Counted from the first letter of the stretch, positions 27,974 through 36,665 are shown. The stretch is 64,000 nt of DNA from Kushneria marisflavi (GCF_002157205.1 NZ_CP021358.1:930001-994000); one strand, 5' to 3'. Numbers and translations are program-made. Notes: generated by a model not told the origin, from the sequence alone.

Positions 27974-28513
27974 ATGCCTGACATGGCAGATCTGAAGGGG
28001 TTATTGGGCAGTCTGGCCACTGCCATGGGCGGCGACACAGGAATACCGACAGGTTGTCAGGCCGTCAAGGATTTTGATCTGGCGCGCTATCTGGGGCTTT
28101 GGCATGAAATCGCCCGACTGGATCACAGCTTCGAGCGGGGGCTCAACAGGGTCACGGCCCATTACGCGATGCGTGACGATGGTGGCGTGGCCGTGACCAA
28201 TCGGGGCTTCAACCCCAAGGATCAGCAGTGGGATGAAGCCGAGGGCAAGGCCTTTTTCGAAGAAGATGCCCATACCGGGCGTTTTCGAGTGTCCTTCTTT
28301 GGCCCCTTTTACGCCGGCTACAACATTCTCTGGCTGGATGAAAACTACGAGCATGCCATTGTGGCCGGACCCAACCACGGATTTCTCTGGCTGCTCGCAC
28401 GCTCATCAAGCATTACCCCCGAGATGTACAAACACATGCTCGAGATGGCGCGCGGCAATGGTTTTAACACCGACGCGTTGATACGCGTCTCCCACGACAT
28501 GTCAGAGGCATGA
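27974..28513 (+). CDS. Lipocalin family protein (Blc-like)
   Basis: A 179-residue lipocalin. The signature GLWHEIARLDHSFERGL near residue 40 (usual GxWYEIARLDHxFERG), RVSFFGPFYAGYNILWLDENYEHAIVAGP near 105, and LWLLARS near 140 match bacterial Blc. Unlike typical Blc, I see no clear signal peptide or lipobox; the region before the barrel is a short hydrophobic-free stretch, so it may be cytoplasmic. The ATG at 27974 follows AAAGGAGA. Lipocalins of this type bind lysophospholipids or fatty acids in membrane repair. Confidence 0.9.
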   Translation: MPDMADLKGLLGSLATAMGGDTGIPTGCQAVKDFDLARYLGLWHEIARLDHSFERGLNRVTAHYAMRDDGGVAVTNRGFNPKDQQWDEAEGKAFFEEDAHTGRFRVSFFGPFYAGYNILWLDENYEHAIVAGPNHGFLWLLARSSSITPEMYKHMLEMARGNGFNTDALIRVSHDMSEA

Positions 28514-28525
28514 CATCAAGCCGGT

Positions 28526-29104
28526 TCAGGGCACCAGGATACCGGCTCTAAAGACCCGCCAGATGCTGGCCAGACGCTGGTCGAAGGTTGACCGGTCATA
28601 CAAAAAGCTCTCGCTGAAAAGACCGTCGATGATGCAGTAGGTCATGGCGATGAAATCGCCCTCATCAAGATCCCTGCGCAGCACGCCCTGGTCGATGCCC
28701 TGCGCATGGGTTCTTTTCAACAGCGCATCGATGGCGCTTTCGCTCTCGCGACTGATGCGCTTGAGCGGCGTCGCAAGCGATGCTGGCGGAAACAACAGAA
28801 AACGCTTGTAGAACACGCCCTTGCCGGAATCAAAAATGAAATCGCTGCAGGCCTGAAGCAGGGCCTTGAGGCGCGTTTCCACCTCTTCATGACGCACAAG
28901 ACTCTGCTCGATCACGCTCAGCATCTCGGCCTCGACATCTGCCACCAATGCCATGAACAGCGCTTCCTTGCTGGCAAAATGGTTGTAAAGCGACGGGGTG
29001 CGAATGCCGGTCCCGCGCGCTATCGCCGATAGGGGCGTGGCTTCATAGCCCTGTTCGGCAAAGAGCTTGAGGCCGATTTCCCGAATACGTGCTTCGGTAC
29101 TCAT
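28526..29104 (-). CDS. TetR family transcriptional regulator
   Basis: A 192-residue repressor. N-terminal DNA-binding domain: REIGLKLFAEQGYEATPLSAIARGTGIRTPSLYNHF is the TetR helix-turn-helix (residues about 8-45), and the C-terminal ligand-binding domain has no recognised effector motif. It is divergent from two SMR exporter genes, and a perfect 18-bp palindrome lies in the 125-base gap, so it is very likely the local repressor of these exporters. Confidence 0.92.
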   Translation of the reverse strand: MSTEARIREIGLKLFAEQGYEATPLSAIARGTGIRTPSLYNHFASKEALFMALVADVEAEMLSVIEQSLVRHEEVETRLKALLQACSDFIFDSGKGVFYKRFLLFPPASLATPLKRISRESESAIDALLKRTHAQGIDQGVLRRDLDEGDFIAMTYCIIDGLFSESFLYDRSTFDQRLASIWRVFRAGILVP

Positions 29105-29165
29105 GAAGGTATTCTCTCCCTAAAAATGGCCAGGGGTTGCTGTCTCGCCTGCATGCCTCTAGACT

Positions 29166-29183
29166 AACTAACGATCGTTAGTT
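29166..29183. promoter_or_regulatory. TetR operator palindrome
   Basis: AACTAACGATCGTTAGTT, an 18-bp perfect palindrome, 62 bases before the TetR start and 47 bases before the first SMR gene. Both divergent promoters would lie near it, as is typical for a TetR repressor controlling itself and its exporter. Confidence 0.8.
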
Positions 29184-29229
29184 CAAGCAACCCCTGTCGT
29201 AAGGCACTGCCGGCAGGAAGAGAGGGCTC

Positions 29230-29577
29230 ATGACTTCAAAATGGTGGCTGATGCTACCCGCCACGCTGTGCGAGATCGGTTGGGCGCTGGGCGCTAAATA
29301 CGCGCAAGGCCCTGTCGAGTGGCTCGCCACGCTGGTGCTGGTGACGGTGAGTCTGGGATTGGCAACATGGATGGCACGCACGCTGCCCACCACCACGGTC
29401 TACACCGTCTTTGTCGGCCTTGGCGCGATGGGTACCGTGGTCGTGGACATCGCCTTTCTGGGCGCGCCGTTCAATGTCCTGACGCTGATGCTGATCGTGA
29501 CCCTGCTGATCGGGGTGGTGGGTCTCAAGCTCTACTCTTCCCGTCAGAAGGAGGTGTCATGTACTGGTTCGCACTGA
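29230..29577 (+). CDS. SMR family transporter subunit, first of pair
   Basis: A 115-residue four-helix inner-membrane protein of the small multidrug resistance family. The essential membrane Glu is in the first helix (LPATLCEIGWALGAKYAQG, Glu near residue 15), followed by three further helices and a short polar tail. It overlaps the next SMR gene by 19 bases. Heteromeric SMR pairs (EbrAB, YkkCD, YvdRS type) work together, so both subunits are probably needed. Substrate unknown (guanidinium-type or quaternary cations are typical). Confidence 0.9.
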   Translation: MTSKWWLMLPATLCEIGWALGAKYAQGPVEWLATLVLVTVSLGLATWMARTLPTTTVYTVFVGLGAMGTVVVDIAFLGAPFNVLTLMLIVTLLIGVVGLKLYSSRQKEVSCTGSH

Positions 29578-29882
29578 TTGTCTCGGGGCTCATGGAAGTC
29601 GTGGGCGTCACCGGCATCGAGAAGTTCAATCGCGGCTCACGCCGGACAGGGCTTGCCATGCTGGTGATTGGCTTTGGACTCTCACTGGCATTTATCTCGT
29701 TTGCCATGCGCGAGATCAGTCTGGGCATTGCCTACGCCGTGTTTACCGCCATCGGCACCGTGGCCAGCGCGCTGTTGGGCATGCTGTTCTGGGGCGAATC
29801 GAAAAGCCCGATCCGACTGGGCTTTATTGCCCTGATCATCGCTTCGGTGGTCGGGCTCAAGCTGGTTTCCGGCGGCCAGTGA
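29559..29882 (+). CDS. SMR family transporter subunit, second of pair
   Basis: A 107-residue SMR protein: four helices, with Glu13 in LIVSGLMEVVGVTGIEKFN (the conserved helix-one Glu), and the GIAYAVFTAIGTVASALLGMLFWGE segment near residues 57-80. AGGAGG precedes the ATG at 29559. It overlaps the first subunit gene, so translation is coupled. Together with it and the divergent TetR this forms a regulated export cassette. Confidence 0.92.
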   Translation: MYWFALIVSGLMEVVGVTGIEKFNRGSRRTGLAMLVIGFGLSLAFISFAMREISLGIAYAVFTAIGTVASALLGMLFWGESKSPIRLGFIALIIASVVGLKLVSGGQ

Positions 29883-29903
29883 CGCCACCCATCCAGCGTC
29901 ACT
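29878..29903. terminator. Hairpin between convergent SMR and ABC1 genes
   Basis: 8-bp perfect arms (AGTGACGC, 29878-29885, and GCGTCACT, 29896-29903) with a 10-base loop. Spans the SMR stop and the last codons of the ABC1-family gene. No T-run, so termination strength is uncertain. Confidence 0.45.
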
Positions 29904-31149
29904 GCGTCTCCCGTGCCCAGGCCAGCAACGGCCGGGTGCGCGCATGCATGTCCAGTCGCGCCTTGAGACGCACCATATTCCAGTAGTGCCCGTTGAGCGT
30001 GCGCGAGAGCAACATGGTATCCGCCGGCGGTTGCAGACGATCCATGGCCGACCAGACCCGCGGACTGATCTCACGCAGCCGATAGTGAATGCGCGCATCG
30101 CTGAAGTCCTGCTCGCCGGGCTCAAACAGGGGGCGCATGGCCGCAGCCGATTCGCGATACAGCGCCAGCGGCGCGCCCTCGCCCTGACGTCCCCCCATTG
30201 AGCGCAGCGCCTCGTCCATGCCCATCGGGTCATCGTCGATCGCCGCCCCGAGCAACAGCATCATCGAGCGAAGCCGCGCCTCGGGCACGCTGATCACCGC
30301 CCCCAGGTCATAGACGATCAATCGACCTTCGTCATCGGTGGCAAAATTGCCGGCGTGCGGATCGGCGTGCAGTTCGCGATGGGTGAACATCTCCTCGGTC
30401 AGCCAGTCCCCCAGATTGGCCGCAAGGCGCTGACGCACCTCGTCCGCCATCGTTTCGGCTTCCCGCATCGGAATCCCGGGCAGATAGCGCATGGCGAGCA
30501 CGCGGTCGCCGGAATAGTCCGCCAGCGGATCGGGAAAGCGCAGCCCGTCGTTGTCAGCGTAGCGCGAGCGATAGCGCTCCAGCGCCTCGAACTCGGCGCG
30601 GTAATCGAGCTCCTTGCGCAGGCTGTCGGCAAATTCATCGAACATGGCATCCAGTCGGGCCTGAGGCACCTTCATCCAGCGCATCAGCCGCATCATGCGC
30701 CGCACCTGCACCAGATCCTGCTCAAGCACACGCTCAAGGCCCGGATACTGCACCTTGAGCACCAGCGTCTCGCCATCATGGGTGGTGGCGCGATGCACCT
30801 GACCCATGGAGGCGCTGGCAAAGGGGGTCGTTTCGATATCGGCAAAGACCGCTTCGAGATCGCCAAATTGATCCACAAGGGTACGTCGAATGTCCTGCCA
30901 CGGCATGGGGCGTGCCTGGCGCTGGAGCCGGGCCAGCTGCTCTGCCAGCGCCGGCGGCAGCAGATCGTCCCACTGCGCCATGATCTGGGCCAGCTTCATG
31001 GCCGGCCCCTTGAGCTCGGAAAGCTCATTGAACAGCTGCTCGCCCAGGGCCTCCCAGCCCGCATCACGCCCCATGCGCGAGCGCAAAAGGGCACCACCGG
31101 TACGCGCCCCCATACCCAGCATCCGTCGGGTTCTGCCTCGCTCTCTCAT
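29899..31149 (-). CDS. ABC1/AarF (UbiB-like) family atypical kinase
   Basis: A 416-residue soluble member of the ABC1/ADCK/UbiB family. The family-specific N-terminal motif is seen as ELKGPAMKLAQIMAQWDDLLPP near residue 43 (a KxGQ-type motif with variation), the Ala-rich loop PFASASMGQVHRA near 108, catalytic-type HRELHADPHAGNF near 255, and the metal-binding IVYDLGAV near 277. There is no C-terminal membrane helix, unlike E. coli UbiB. Such proteins are linked to ubiquinone or other isoprenoid lipid handling. Convergent with the SMR pair. Confidence 0.88.
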   Translation of the reverse strand: MRERGRTRRMLGMGARTGGALLRSRMGRDAGWEALGEQLFNELSELKGPAMKLAQIMAQWDDLLPPALAEQLARLQRQARPMPWQDIRRTLVDQFGDLEAVFADIETTPFASASMGQVHRATTHDGETLVLKVQYPGLERVLEQDLVQVRRMMRLMRWMKVPQARLDAMFDEFADSLRKELDYRAEFEALERYRSRYADNDGLRFPDPLADYSGDRVLAMRYLPGIPMREAETMADEVRQRLAANLGDWLTEEMFTHRELHADPHAGNFATDDEGRLIVYDLGAVISVPEARLRSMMLLLGAAIDDDPMGMDEALRSMGGRQGEGAPLALYRESAAAMRPLFEPGEQDFSDARIHYRLREISPRVWSAMDRLQPPADTMLLSRTLNGHYWNMVRLKARLDMHARTRPLLAWARETQ

Positions 31150-31224
31150 TCACGTGACTCCTTTCGGACGTTGAGGGTCCAGCATTGAAGATGACGTTGC
31201 ACGCCGCGCCGCCCTGTTCATGGC

Positions 31225-32130
31225 TCACATCCAGCGCTCATCAGCCGTAAAACAGACCGTGAACCAGCGCTGCTCCGGAGCAATACTCAGTGCCGCACCA
31301 ATCTGGGTGCGCACGTCGTCCAGCGTCGCCACGCCGGCATGCGCTGCAAACTCGGGCGTGGTCAGAATATGAATTTCGATAAAGTTGCCGCGTCCGGTAC
31401 GGGCCACATGACTGTAGTAGTACCTGAGCCCTTCTCGCTTCATGACACTTTCCATGACGGCGTGCACCTGCTGATCCAGCTCGCGGGGCGCCATCAGCAG
31501 CACCTCCTTCATGGCCCGAATCACGATACCGATGGGAACGGGCAGAAAGCACAGGGTCAGGATTGCCAGCAGCACCACGTCCACATAGGGCGTGTAGATG
31601 ACCCAGGCCGTACGCTCCAGCACCAGCGACAGCGCAAAGGCCACGATCAGCGCCAGGGTGATCAGCCCGGCCATCAGCCAGCTCTGGGCATCGATACGGA
31701 TGAAGACCGAATCAATGCGCGCGTTGACGCGTCTTTCCATGCGGTACATGACCAGACAGATGACGGCCACTACCACGGCGTATCCCAGTGCCGGCCCAAA
31801 GGCCAGCGAATGACCGCCCTTGATGATGCCCTGTATGGCATTGAGAAAGGCATACAGGCATAACAGCGTCAGGATTCCGCCATTGAGCGCGGCCACCAGC
31901 GGCTCCAGATGCCAGAATCCATGCTGAAATCGGTTACTCGTCTCACGCATGGCCAGGCGGGCCACAAAAAGCGACAGCGCCGACATGACCGAATCGATGG
32001 CCGAGAACATGCCATCAAACAGAATGGACTCGGAGCCCGACAGCAGACCGAAGGCAATTCCCAGCAACGACACGCAAAGCGTGGCCGCGATCGAGCGCTT
32101 CAGCGTTTGCTGCTCCAGACGAGCGTCCAT
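31225..32130 (-). CDS. Cation diffusion facilitator (CDF) family transporter
   Basis: A 301-residue membrane protein with six transmembrane segments and a C-terminal cytoplasmic domain of about 90 residues. The metal-site residues are seen as DGMFSAIDS in TM2 and RIDAQSWLMAG in TM5, with Asp where many zinc CDFs have His, suggesting Mn2+, Fe2+ or altered selectivity. The start at 32130 is preferred to an ATG six bases upstream because GGAG then has a seven-base spacing. A hairpin sits directly before the ribosome site (32142-32159). Confidence 0.85.
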   Translation of the reverse strand: MDARLEQQTLKRSIAATLCVSLLGIAFGLLSGSESILFDGMFSAIDSVMSALSLFVARLAMRETSNRFQHGFWHLEPLVAALNGGILTLLCLYAFLNAIQGIIKGGHSLAFGPALGYAVVVAVICLVMYRMERRVNARIDSVFIRIDAQSWLMAGLITLALIVAFALSLVLERTAWVIYTPYVDVVLLAILTLCFLPVPIGIVIRAMKEVLLMAPRELDQQVHAVMESVMKREGLRYYYSHVARTGRGNFIEIHILTTPEFAAHAGVATLDDVRTQIGAALSIAPEQRWFTVCFTADERWM

Positions 32131-32141
32131 GATCATTCTCC

Positions 32142-32159
32142 GGCCCTGCTTTCAGGGCC
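32142..32159 (-). promoter_or_regulatory. 5' leader hairpin next to the CDF ribosome site
   Basis: GGCCCTG-CTTT-CAGGGCC: a 7-bp perfect stem with a four-base loop. On the minus-strand RNA it ends immediately before GGAGA, the ribosome site of the CDF gene. It may affect translation initiation or be a terminator-like element. Sequence observation only. Confidence 0.4.
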
Positions 32160-32281
32160 ATTTGGCAAAATCGCCACTTTCAGCCGCATTCTTTAGCACA
32201 CCATCCCGCGGTCGCAGGCGTTAATACAGCCATCCTGTCGTACACTACGATCAGATAATGGCAAAGGACCGGAGGGCCAAC

Positions 32282-33310
32282 ATGTCACTGAGCGATTATT
32301 TTGCGGAGTTCATTGCCACCAATGAGATGACAGTGTGGTCGGATTGTGACGCATTGCCAGAGGTATCGGCGGTCGAGTATGCGCCGGGCGCCATGGCGCT
32401 TGTGCCGAGGGCCATTGAGGGATCACCGGAGGCCACCATCATCTCGGCCGGCATTCACGGTGATGAAACGGCACCGATCGAGCTGTTCGGCGAACTGCTG
32501 GCCGCCCTCGATGCCGGACAGCTTCGCGTTGGAGCTCCGACTCTGCTGATCATGGGCAATCGACGCGCCATTGCCGCCGGGCGGCGCTATATCGACACCA
32601 ACCTCAATCGGCTCTTTCGCCGTGAGACGCTGCTTCAGGATGACCATCGATTCGAGTGTCAGCGCGCGCTTGAACTGATGCACGCGGTGGACCGTTTCAT
32701 GAGTGACGTCGTCAAAAATAACGATGCAGGATCGGTGCTGCATCTGGACATGCACACCGCCATTCGCGACAGTCGCTACCCCCGCTTTGCCGTCGAACCC
32801 TTCAGCGAAACCCCGACACCGGATGCCGTCTGGCAACAGCTGGCCAGTGCCGGCCTGCAGGCCGGGCTTTCCCAGCATCAGCACAGCTGGACCTTTTCAC
32901 ACTACACTCGACATTATCACGGCGCTCAGGGCTTCACGCTGGAACTGGGACGCGTCGCGCCTTTTGGCAGCAACGATCTCGAACCGCTTGCCCCGATGCT
33001 GGATCTACTGCGCGCGCGCATCGCCGGCACCCATGACAGTATCGCGAACCAGAGGCCCCTGGTGCGCTTTGTCGTGACCGATGAAATCATGCGTAAAAGC
33101 GATGATTTCGAGCTGTGTTTCGCCGACGACATTGCCAACTTTACCGAGTTTCCCCCGGGGAGCTGTCTCGCCCGGGATGGCAACGACGGCGAGTGGATCG
33201 TCAGGGAAGCACCGGTACATGTCGTGTTCCCCAATGCCAATGTCGAACGCGGCGCCAGGGCACTATTGCTGGCCCGCCCTCTGGCTTCAGAGTATCCTGG
33301 CACACAATGA
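32282..33310 (+). CDS. astE: Succinylglutamate desuccinylase
   Basis: A 342-residue zinc hydrolase that performs the last AST step, N-succinylglutamate to glutamate and succinate. Zinc ligands are seen in GIHGDETAPIELF near residue 61 (HxxE) and LHLDMHTAIRD near 155. The start at 32282 follows GGAGGG. In many species astE ends the astCADBE operon; here it is separate, on the opposite strand about 12 kb away, just upstream of a basic amino acid ABC transporter. Confidence 0.93.
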   Translation: MSLSDYFAEFIATNEMTVWSDCDALPEVSAVEYAPGAMALVPRAIEGSPEATIISAGIHGDETAPIELFGELLAALDAGQLRVGAPTLLIMGNRRAIAAGRRYIDTNLNRLFRRETLLQDDHRFECQRALELMHAVDRFMSDVVKNNDAGSVLHLDMHTAIRDSRYPRFAVEPFSETPTPDAVWQQLASAGLQAGLSQHQHSWTFSHYTRHYHGAQGFTLELGRVAPFGSNDLEPLAPMLDLLRARIAGTHDSIANQRPLVRFVVTDEIMRKSDDFELCFADDIANFTEFPPGSCLARDGNDGEWIVREAPVHVVFPNANVERGARALLLARPLASEYPGTQ

Positions 33311-33436
33311 TCCCATCAAACGGGCGCGTATCGGGCGGGCCTGTTAACATGCGCCGCCAAACACCTCGGGCCGCCAGAGTAAACACGGCCTGTCGCATGA
33401 TTTCATACCACCAATGACAACATTCAGGAGAGTGCC

Positions 33437-34210
33437 TTGGCCGACGCCTCCATTCCGCTGATCGTCAGCGACATTCACAAGCGCTTTGGCGACAATGAAG
33501 TGCTCAAGGGCATTTCGCTGGAAGCCAGAAAGGGCGACGTTATCACCCTGATCGGCGCCTCCGGCTCTGGCAAGAGCACCTTCCTGCGCTGCATGAATCT
33601 GCTTGAACGCCCTGACAGTGGCGACATCATCGTTCACGGCGAGCCCATCAGCTTTCGTCAGACCCGTCACGGTCGCGAACCTGCCGACCGAAGTCAGCTC
33701 GAGCGGATTCGCACAAGGCTGTCGATGGTCTTTCAGAGTTTCAATCTCTGGGCGCACATGACGCTGATTGCCAACGTCATCGAAGCCCCTGTTTACGTTC
33801 GCGGCATTCCAAAGGCCCGGGCAACGGAACAGGGCATGGCGCTTCTCGAGCGCGTCGGGCTTGCCGACCGGGCGCATTACTACCCGGCGCAGCTCTCCGG
33901 CGGCCAGCAGCAGCGCGGCGCGATTGCCAGAGCACTGGCCATGGAGCCGGAGGTCATGCTCTTTGACGAGCCGACCTCGGCGCTCGACCCGGAACTGGTG
34001 GGCGATGTGCTCAAGGTCATGCGGGAACTGGCTGACGAGGGCCGCACCATGATCGTGGTCACCCATGAGATGGATTTTGCCCGCGACGTCTCCAACCAGG
34101 TGGTTTATCTGCATCAGGGCATGGTCGAGGAACAGGGCCACCCCTCCGAGGTGCTGAATCAACCGAGTTCGTCCCGCCTGCAACAGTTTCTCGCACCGCG
34201 CGGGCGTTAA
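33437..34210 (+). CDS. Arginine/ornithine (basic amino acid) ABC transporter ATP-binding protein
   Basis: A 257-residue polar amino acid ABC ATPase of the HisP/AotP type. Walker A GASGSGKST near residue 41, Q-loop SMVFQSFNLWAHMT near 100, signature LSGGQQQRGAIARAL near 154, and Walker B MLFDEPTSALDPE near 175. The start is TTG at 33437 with AGGAGA upstream. First gene of a four-gene transporter operon that follows astE by 126 bases, which fits arginine import for catabolism. Confidence 0.93.
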   Translation: MADASIPLIVSDIHKRFGDNEVLKGISLEARKGDVITLIGASGSGKSTFLRCMNLLERPDSGDIIVHGEPISFRQTRHGREPADRSQLERIRTRLSMVFQSFNLWAHMTLIANVIEAPVYVRGIPKARATEQGMALLERVGLADRAHYYPAQLSGGQQQRGAIARALAMEPEVMLFDEPTSALDPELVGDVLKVMRELADEGRTMIVVTHEMDFARDVSNQVVYLHQGMVEEQGHPSEVLNQPSSSRLQQFLAPRGR

Positions 34211-34226
34211 TCTCAAGGAGACTGCC

Positions 34227-34931
34227 ATGATCGATTTTCAGGGCTATGGACCCCGTCTTCTGGAGGGCGCCCTGCTGACCCTTGAGCTGGCGGTACTCTC
34301 GCTGCTCGTGGCGGTCGTGCTGGGGCTTGTGACCGCCAGTGCCCGCATGTCACGCCTGGCCATCCTGCGCCTGCCTGCCATCATCTACACCGTGATCATC
34401 CGCGGCGTGCCCGACCTGGTGCTGATGCTTTTGCTGTTTTATGGCGCCCAGATCGGCATCAATCAGGTTACCGATCTGATCTATGAGCGCTGGGGCTGGG
34501 ACATCTTCATCAATGTTGACCCCTTTGTGGCCGGTGTCATCACCATCGGACTGATCTTTGGCGCCTACATGGCCGAAACCTTTCGAGGCGCCTTTATGGC
34601 GGTTGATCAGGGCCAGGTCGAGGCGGCCGAATCCCTTGGCATGAGTTCATGGCTACTGTTTCGGCGCATTCGCTTTCCCCTGATGATGCGCCACGCCCTG
34701 CCCGGGCTTGGCAATAACTGGATGGTGCTTTTAAAGACCACCGCGCTGGTGTCGATCATCGGGCTGTCCGACATGGTACGCGTGGCGGCAGAGGCCACTC
34801 GCGCCACTCATCAGACGTTTTTGTTCATGATTCCGGTGGCACTGGGCTATCTGGCCATCACGTCACTGTCGGAAATCGTCATGCAGTGGATGAAAAAACG
34901 CTATAACGCCGGCTTCGAGGAGGCACCATAA
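34227..34931 (+). CDS. Basic amino acid ABC transporter permease (AotQ/HisQ-like)
   Basis: A 234-residue permease with about five transmembrane segments and the HisMQ-type EAA loop (EAAESLGMSSWLLFRRIRFP near residue 130). Sits 16 bases after the ATPase gene with AAGGAGA before it, and its stop overlaps the next permease start (TAATG). Together with the second permease it forms the membrane channel of the arginine/ornithine importer. Confidence 0.93.
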   Translation: MIDFQGYGPRLLEGALLTLELAVLSLLVAVVLGLVTASARMSRLAILRLPAIIYTVIIRGVPDLVLMLLLFYGAQIGINQVTDLIYERWGWDIFINVDPFVAGVITIGLIFGAYMAETFRGAFMAVDQGQVEAAESLGMSSWLLFRRIRFPLMMRHALPGLGNNWMVLLKTTALVSIIGLSDMVRVAAEATRATHQTFLFMIPVALGYLAITSLSEIVMQWMKKRYNAGFEEAP

Positions 34932-35656
34932 TGCAGGAGCTTCTTCAGTCGATCGCCCCCTGGCTCAGCGACAACGCCATCTTTACACCGTCGACGCTTG
35001 CCCAGTACTGGGGCGGCTTCGTCAATACCGTCCAGCTGGTCTTCATCTCGCTGGTGATCGGTCTGTTTCTGGCCGTACCGCTGGCCATTGGCCGCGCCAG
35101 CCCGATCTGGCTGCTACGCAAGGGCATCTGGCTCTATACCTGGATCTTTCGCGGTACACCGCTTTTGATTCAGCTCTATATTGCCTATTACGGCCTGGCC
35201 TTCATCCCAGGCGTGCAGGACAGTCTGATATGGCCCTTGATCAAGGACCCGCTCTACCCCGCCCTGTTGGCGTTTACGCTCAACACGGCCGCCTATACTA
35301 CCGAGATCTTTTACGGGGCCATCAAGGCCATGCCTCGAGGCGAGCTTGAAGCCGCTCGCGCCTACGGCATGTCCCCCATGCTGGCCTACCGACGCATCAT
35401 TCTGCCCAGCGCCCTGCGCCGTGCCCTGCCGGCCTATGGCAACGAAGTCATCTTCATGCTGCATGCCAGCGCGATTGCAAGCGTCGTGACCATTGCCGAC
35501 CTCACCGGTGTGGCCTACAACATCTATTCGCGATACTACGCGCCCTTTTCAGCGTTCATCTTTGTGGCGCTGTGCTACATGGTGCTGAGCTTTTCCATTC
35601 AGGGCGCTTTCAGGCTGCTGGAAAAACGCATGCTGGCGCACCTGAAGCCGCGCTGA
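34931..35656 (+). CDS. Basic amino acid ABC transporter permease (AotM/HisM-like)
   Basis: A 241-residue permease with about five transmembrane segments; EAA loop at EAARAYGMSPMLAYRRIILP near residue 140. Starts within the stop of the first permease. The protein pairs with the first permease. It is followed by a 125-base gap with a long hairpin before the binding-protein gene. Confidence 0.93.
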   Translation: MQELLQSIAPWLSDNAIFTPSTLAQYWGGFVNTVQLVFISLVIGLFLAVPLAIGRASPIWLLRKGIWLYTWIFRGTPLLIQLYIAYYGLAFIPGVQDSLIWPLIKDPLYPALLAFTLNTAAYTTEIFYGAIKAMPRGELEAARAYGMSPMLAYRRIILPSALRRALPAYGNEVIFMLHASAIASVVTIADLTGVAYNIYSRYYAPFSAFIFVALCYMVLSFSIQGAFRLLEKRMLAHLKPR

Positions 35657-35670
35657 CACACCCCTGACAT

Positions 35671-35729
35671 CATCATGATCTCCCTTACATGCCGTTACAG
35701 CACTTGCATCCGGCAGGGAGATCATGGTG
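35671..35729 (+). other. Long hairpin between permease and binding-protein genes
   Basis: Outer arms 35671-35684 and 35716-35729 (CATCATGATCTCCC and GGGAGATCATGGTG) pair over 14 positions with one G-T. Inner arms TGCCG (35690-35694) and CGGCA (35711-35715) also pair, across a five-base bulge and a 16-base loop. It lies 15 bases after the permease stop and about 50 bases before the binding-protein start. It has no T-run, and may set the relative level of the binding-protein mRNA. Confidence 0.6.
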
Positions 35730-35781
35730 ATAATCCAGCGTCGACCCGGGTCACCGGGCGGTCCTTTTAAAAAGAGAGACA

Positions 35782-36573
35782 ATGATGAAAAGACTACTGA
35801 CGGTTTCCCTGTTGGGGGCGGCGATGGCTGCCGGCTCGGCACAGGCGCGTGACTACGATACGGTCCGGATCGGTGTGGATATTCCATATGTGCCGATGGA
35901 ATACCGTACGCCTTCCGGTGAGCTGGCAGGTTTTGATATCGAGCTGGGCAACGCCCTGTGCAAGCAGGCCGAACTGAAGTGTAACTGGGTCGAACAGGGC
36001 TGGGACGGCATCATTCCGGGTCTGATGTCGCGCAAGTTTGACGCCATCATGTCGTCGATGACCATCAACGACGAGCGCCGTCAGCAGGTGCTCTTCTCTG
36101 ATCCCTATCTGGTGCCGCCGTCTGCCTGGTTTGCCCCCACCTCAACGTCACTGGCCGGAGTGGAGTCCAGCGATCTCAAGGACAAGAACATCGGGGTACA
36201 GCGCGGAACCGTGCAGGACAGCTACGTGACCGACAAGTTTGGGGATGTCGCCAACATCCAGCGCTATGCCAGCGCTGATGATGTCGCCGTCGACATGGAA
36301 ACCGGTCGTCTGGATATCGCCTTTCTGGACTACCCCACCGGTCAGGCCGCACTGCTCAAGGGCGGCAAGTACAAGACCATGGGCGAGCTGATGACCGAGC
36401 CCAAGGAGTACTTCGGTGATGGCTTCGGGATCGCCTTTCGCCAGCGCGACGAGGATCTTGCCGAAACATTCAACAAGGCTCTGGCTACGTTGAAATCCAA
36501 CGGCACCTACGACGAGATTCACGACAAGTACTTCAACGAAGACGGCACCAACGCCCCACAGGCCGGCGACTGA
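35782..36573 (+). CDS. Basic amino acid ABC transporter periplasmic binding protein
   Basis: A 263-residue periplasmic binding protein with a signal peptide (MMKRLLTVSLLGAAMAAGSAQA, cleaved near residue 22). The family signature is seen as GFDIELGNALCKQAELKC near residue 48, followed by the type 2 periplasmic-binding fold to the C-terminus. Last gene of the transporter operon. Arginine, ornithine, lysine or histidine are the likely ligands; the neighbouring astE favours arginine or ornithine. Followed by a strong terminator. Confidence 0.92.
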   Translation: MMKRLLTVSLLGAAMAAGSAQARDYDTVRIGVDIPYVPMEYRTPSGELAGFDIELGNALCKQAELKCNWVEQGWDGIIPGLMSRKFDAIMSSMTINDERRQQVLFSDPYLVPPSAWFAPTSTSLAGVESSDLKDKNIGVQRGTVQDSYVTDKFGDVANIQRYASADDVAVDMETGRLDIAFLDYPTGQAALLKGGKYKTMGELMTEPKEYFGDGFGIAFRQRDEDLAETFNKALATLKSNGTYDEIHDKYFNEDGTNAPQAGD

Positions 36574-36610
36574 GCCACGAGATAGCGCCCGTCGTTATCC
36601 GCTGCATGAA

Positions 36611-36637
36611 AAAAGCCCCGTCATTGACGGGGCTTTT
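36611..36637 (+). terminator. Intrinsic terminator of the amino acid ABC operon
   Basis: 12-bp perfect stem (AAAAGCCCCGTC / GACGGGGCTTTT, arms 36611-36622 and 36626-36637) with a three-base loop, 38 bases after the binding-protein stop; A- and T-runs on both sides let it act on the convergent cstA transcript too. Confidence 0.9.
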
Positions 36638-36665
36638 GGTTATCAGCAGGCAGGCCGGAAAATGA

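Noticed and set aside
26977..27981. 334-codon open frame antisense to the chemoreceptor gene
   Set aside because: Overlaps a complete chemoreceptor with all domains; no domain recognised in the antisense frame.
29105..29229. Guanidine-type riboswitch upstream of the SMR pair
   Set aside because: No conserved guanidine-riboswitch features seen; a TetR palindrome explains regulation better.
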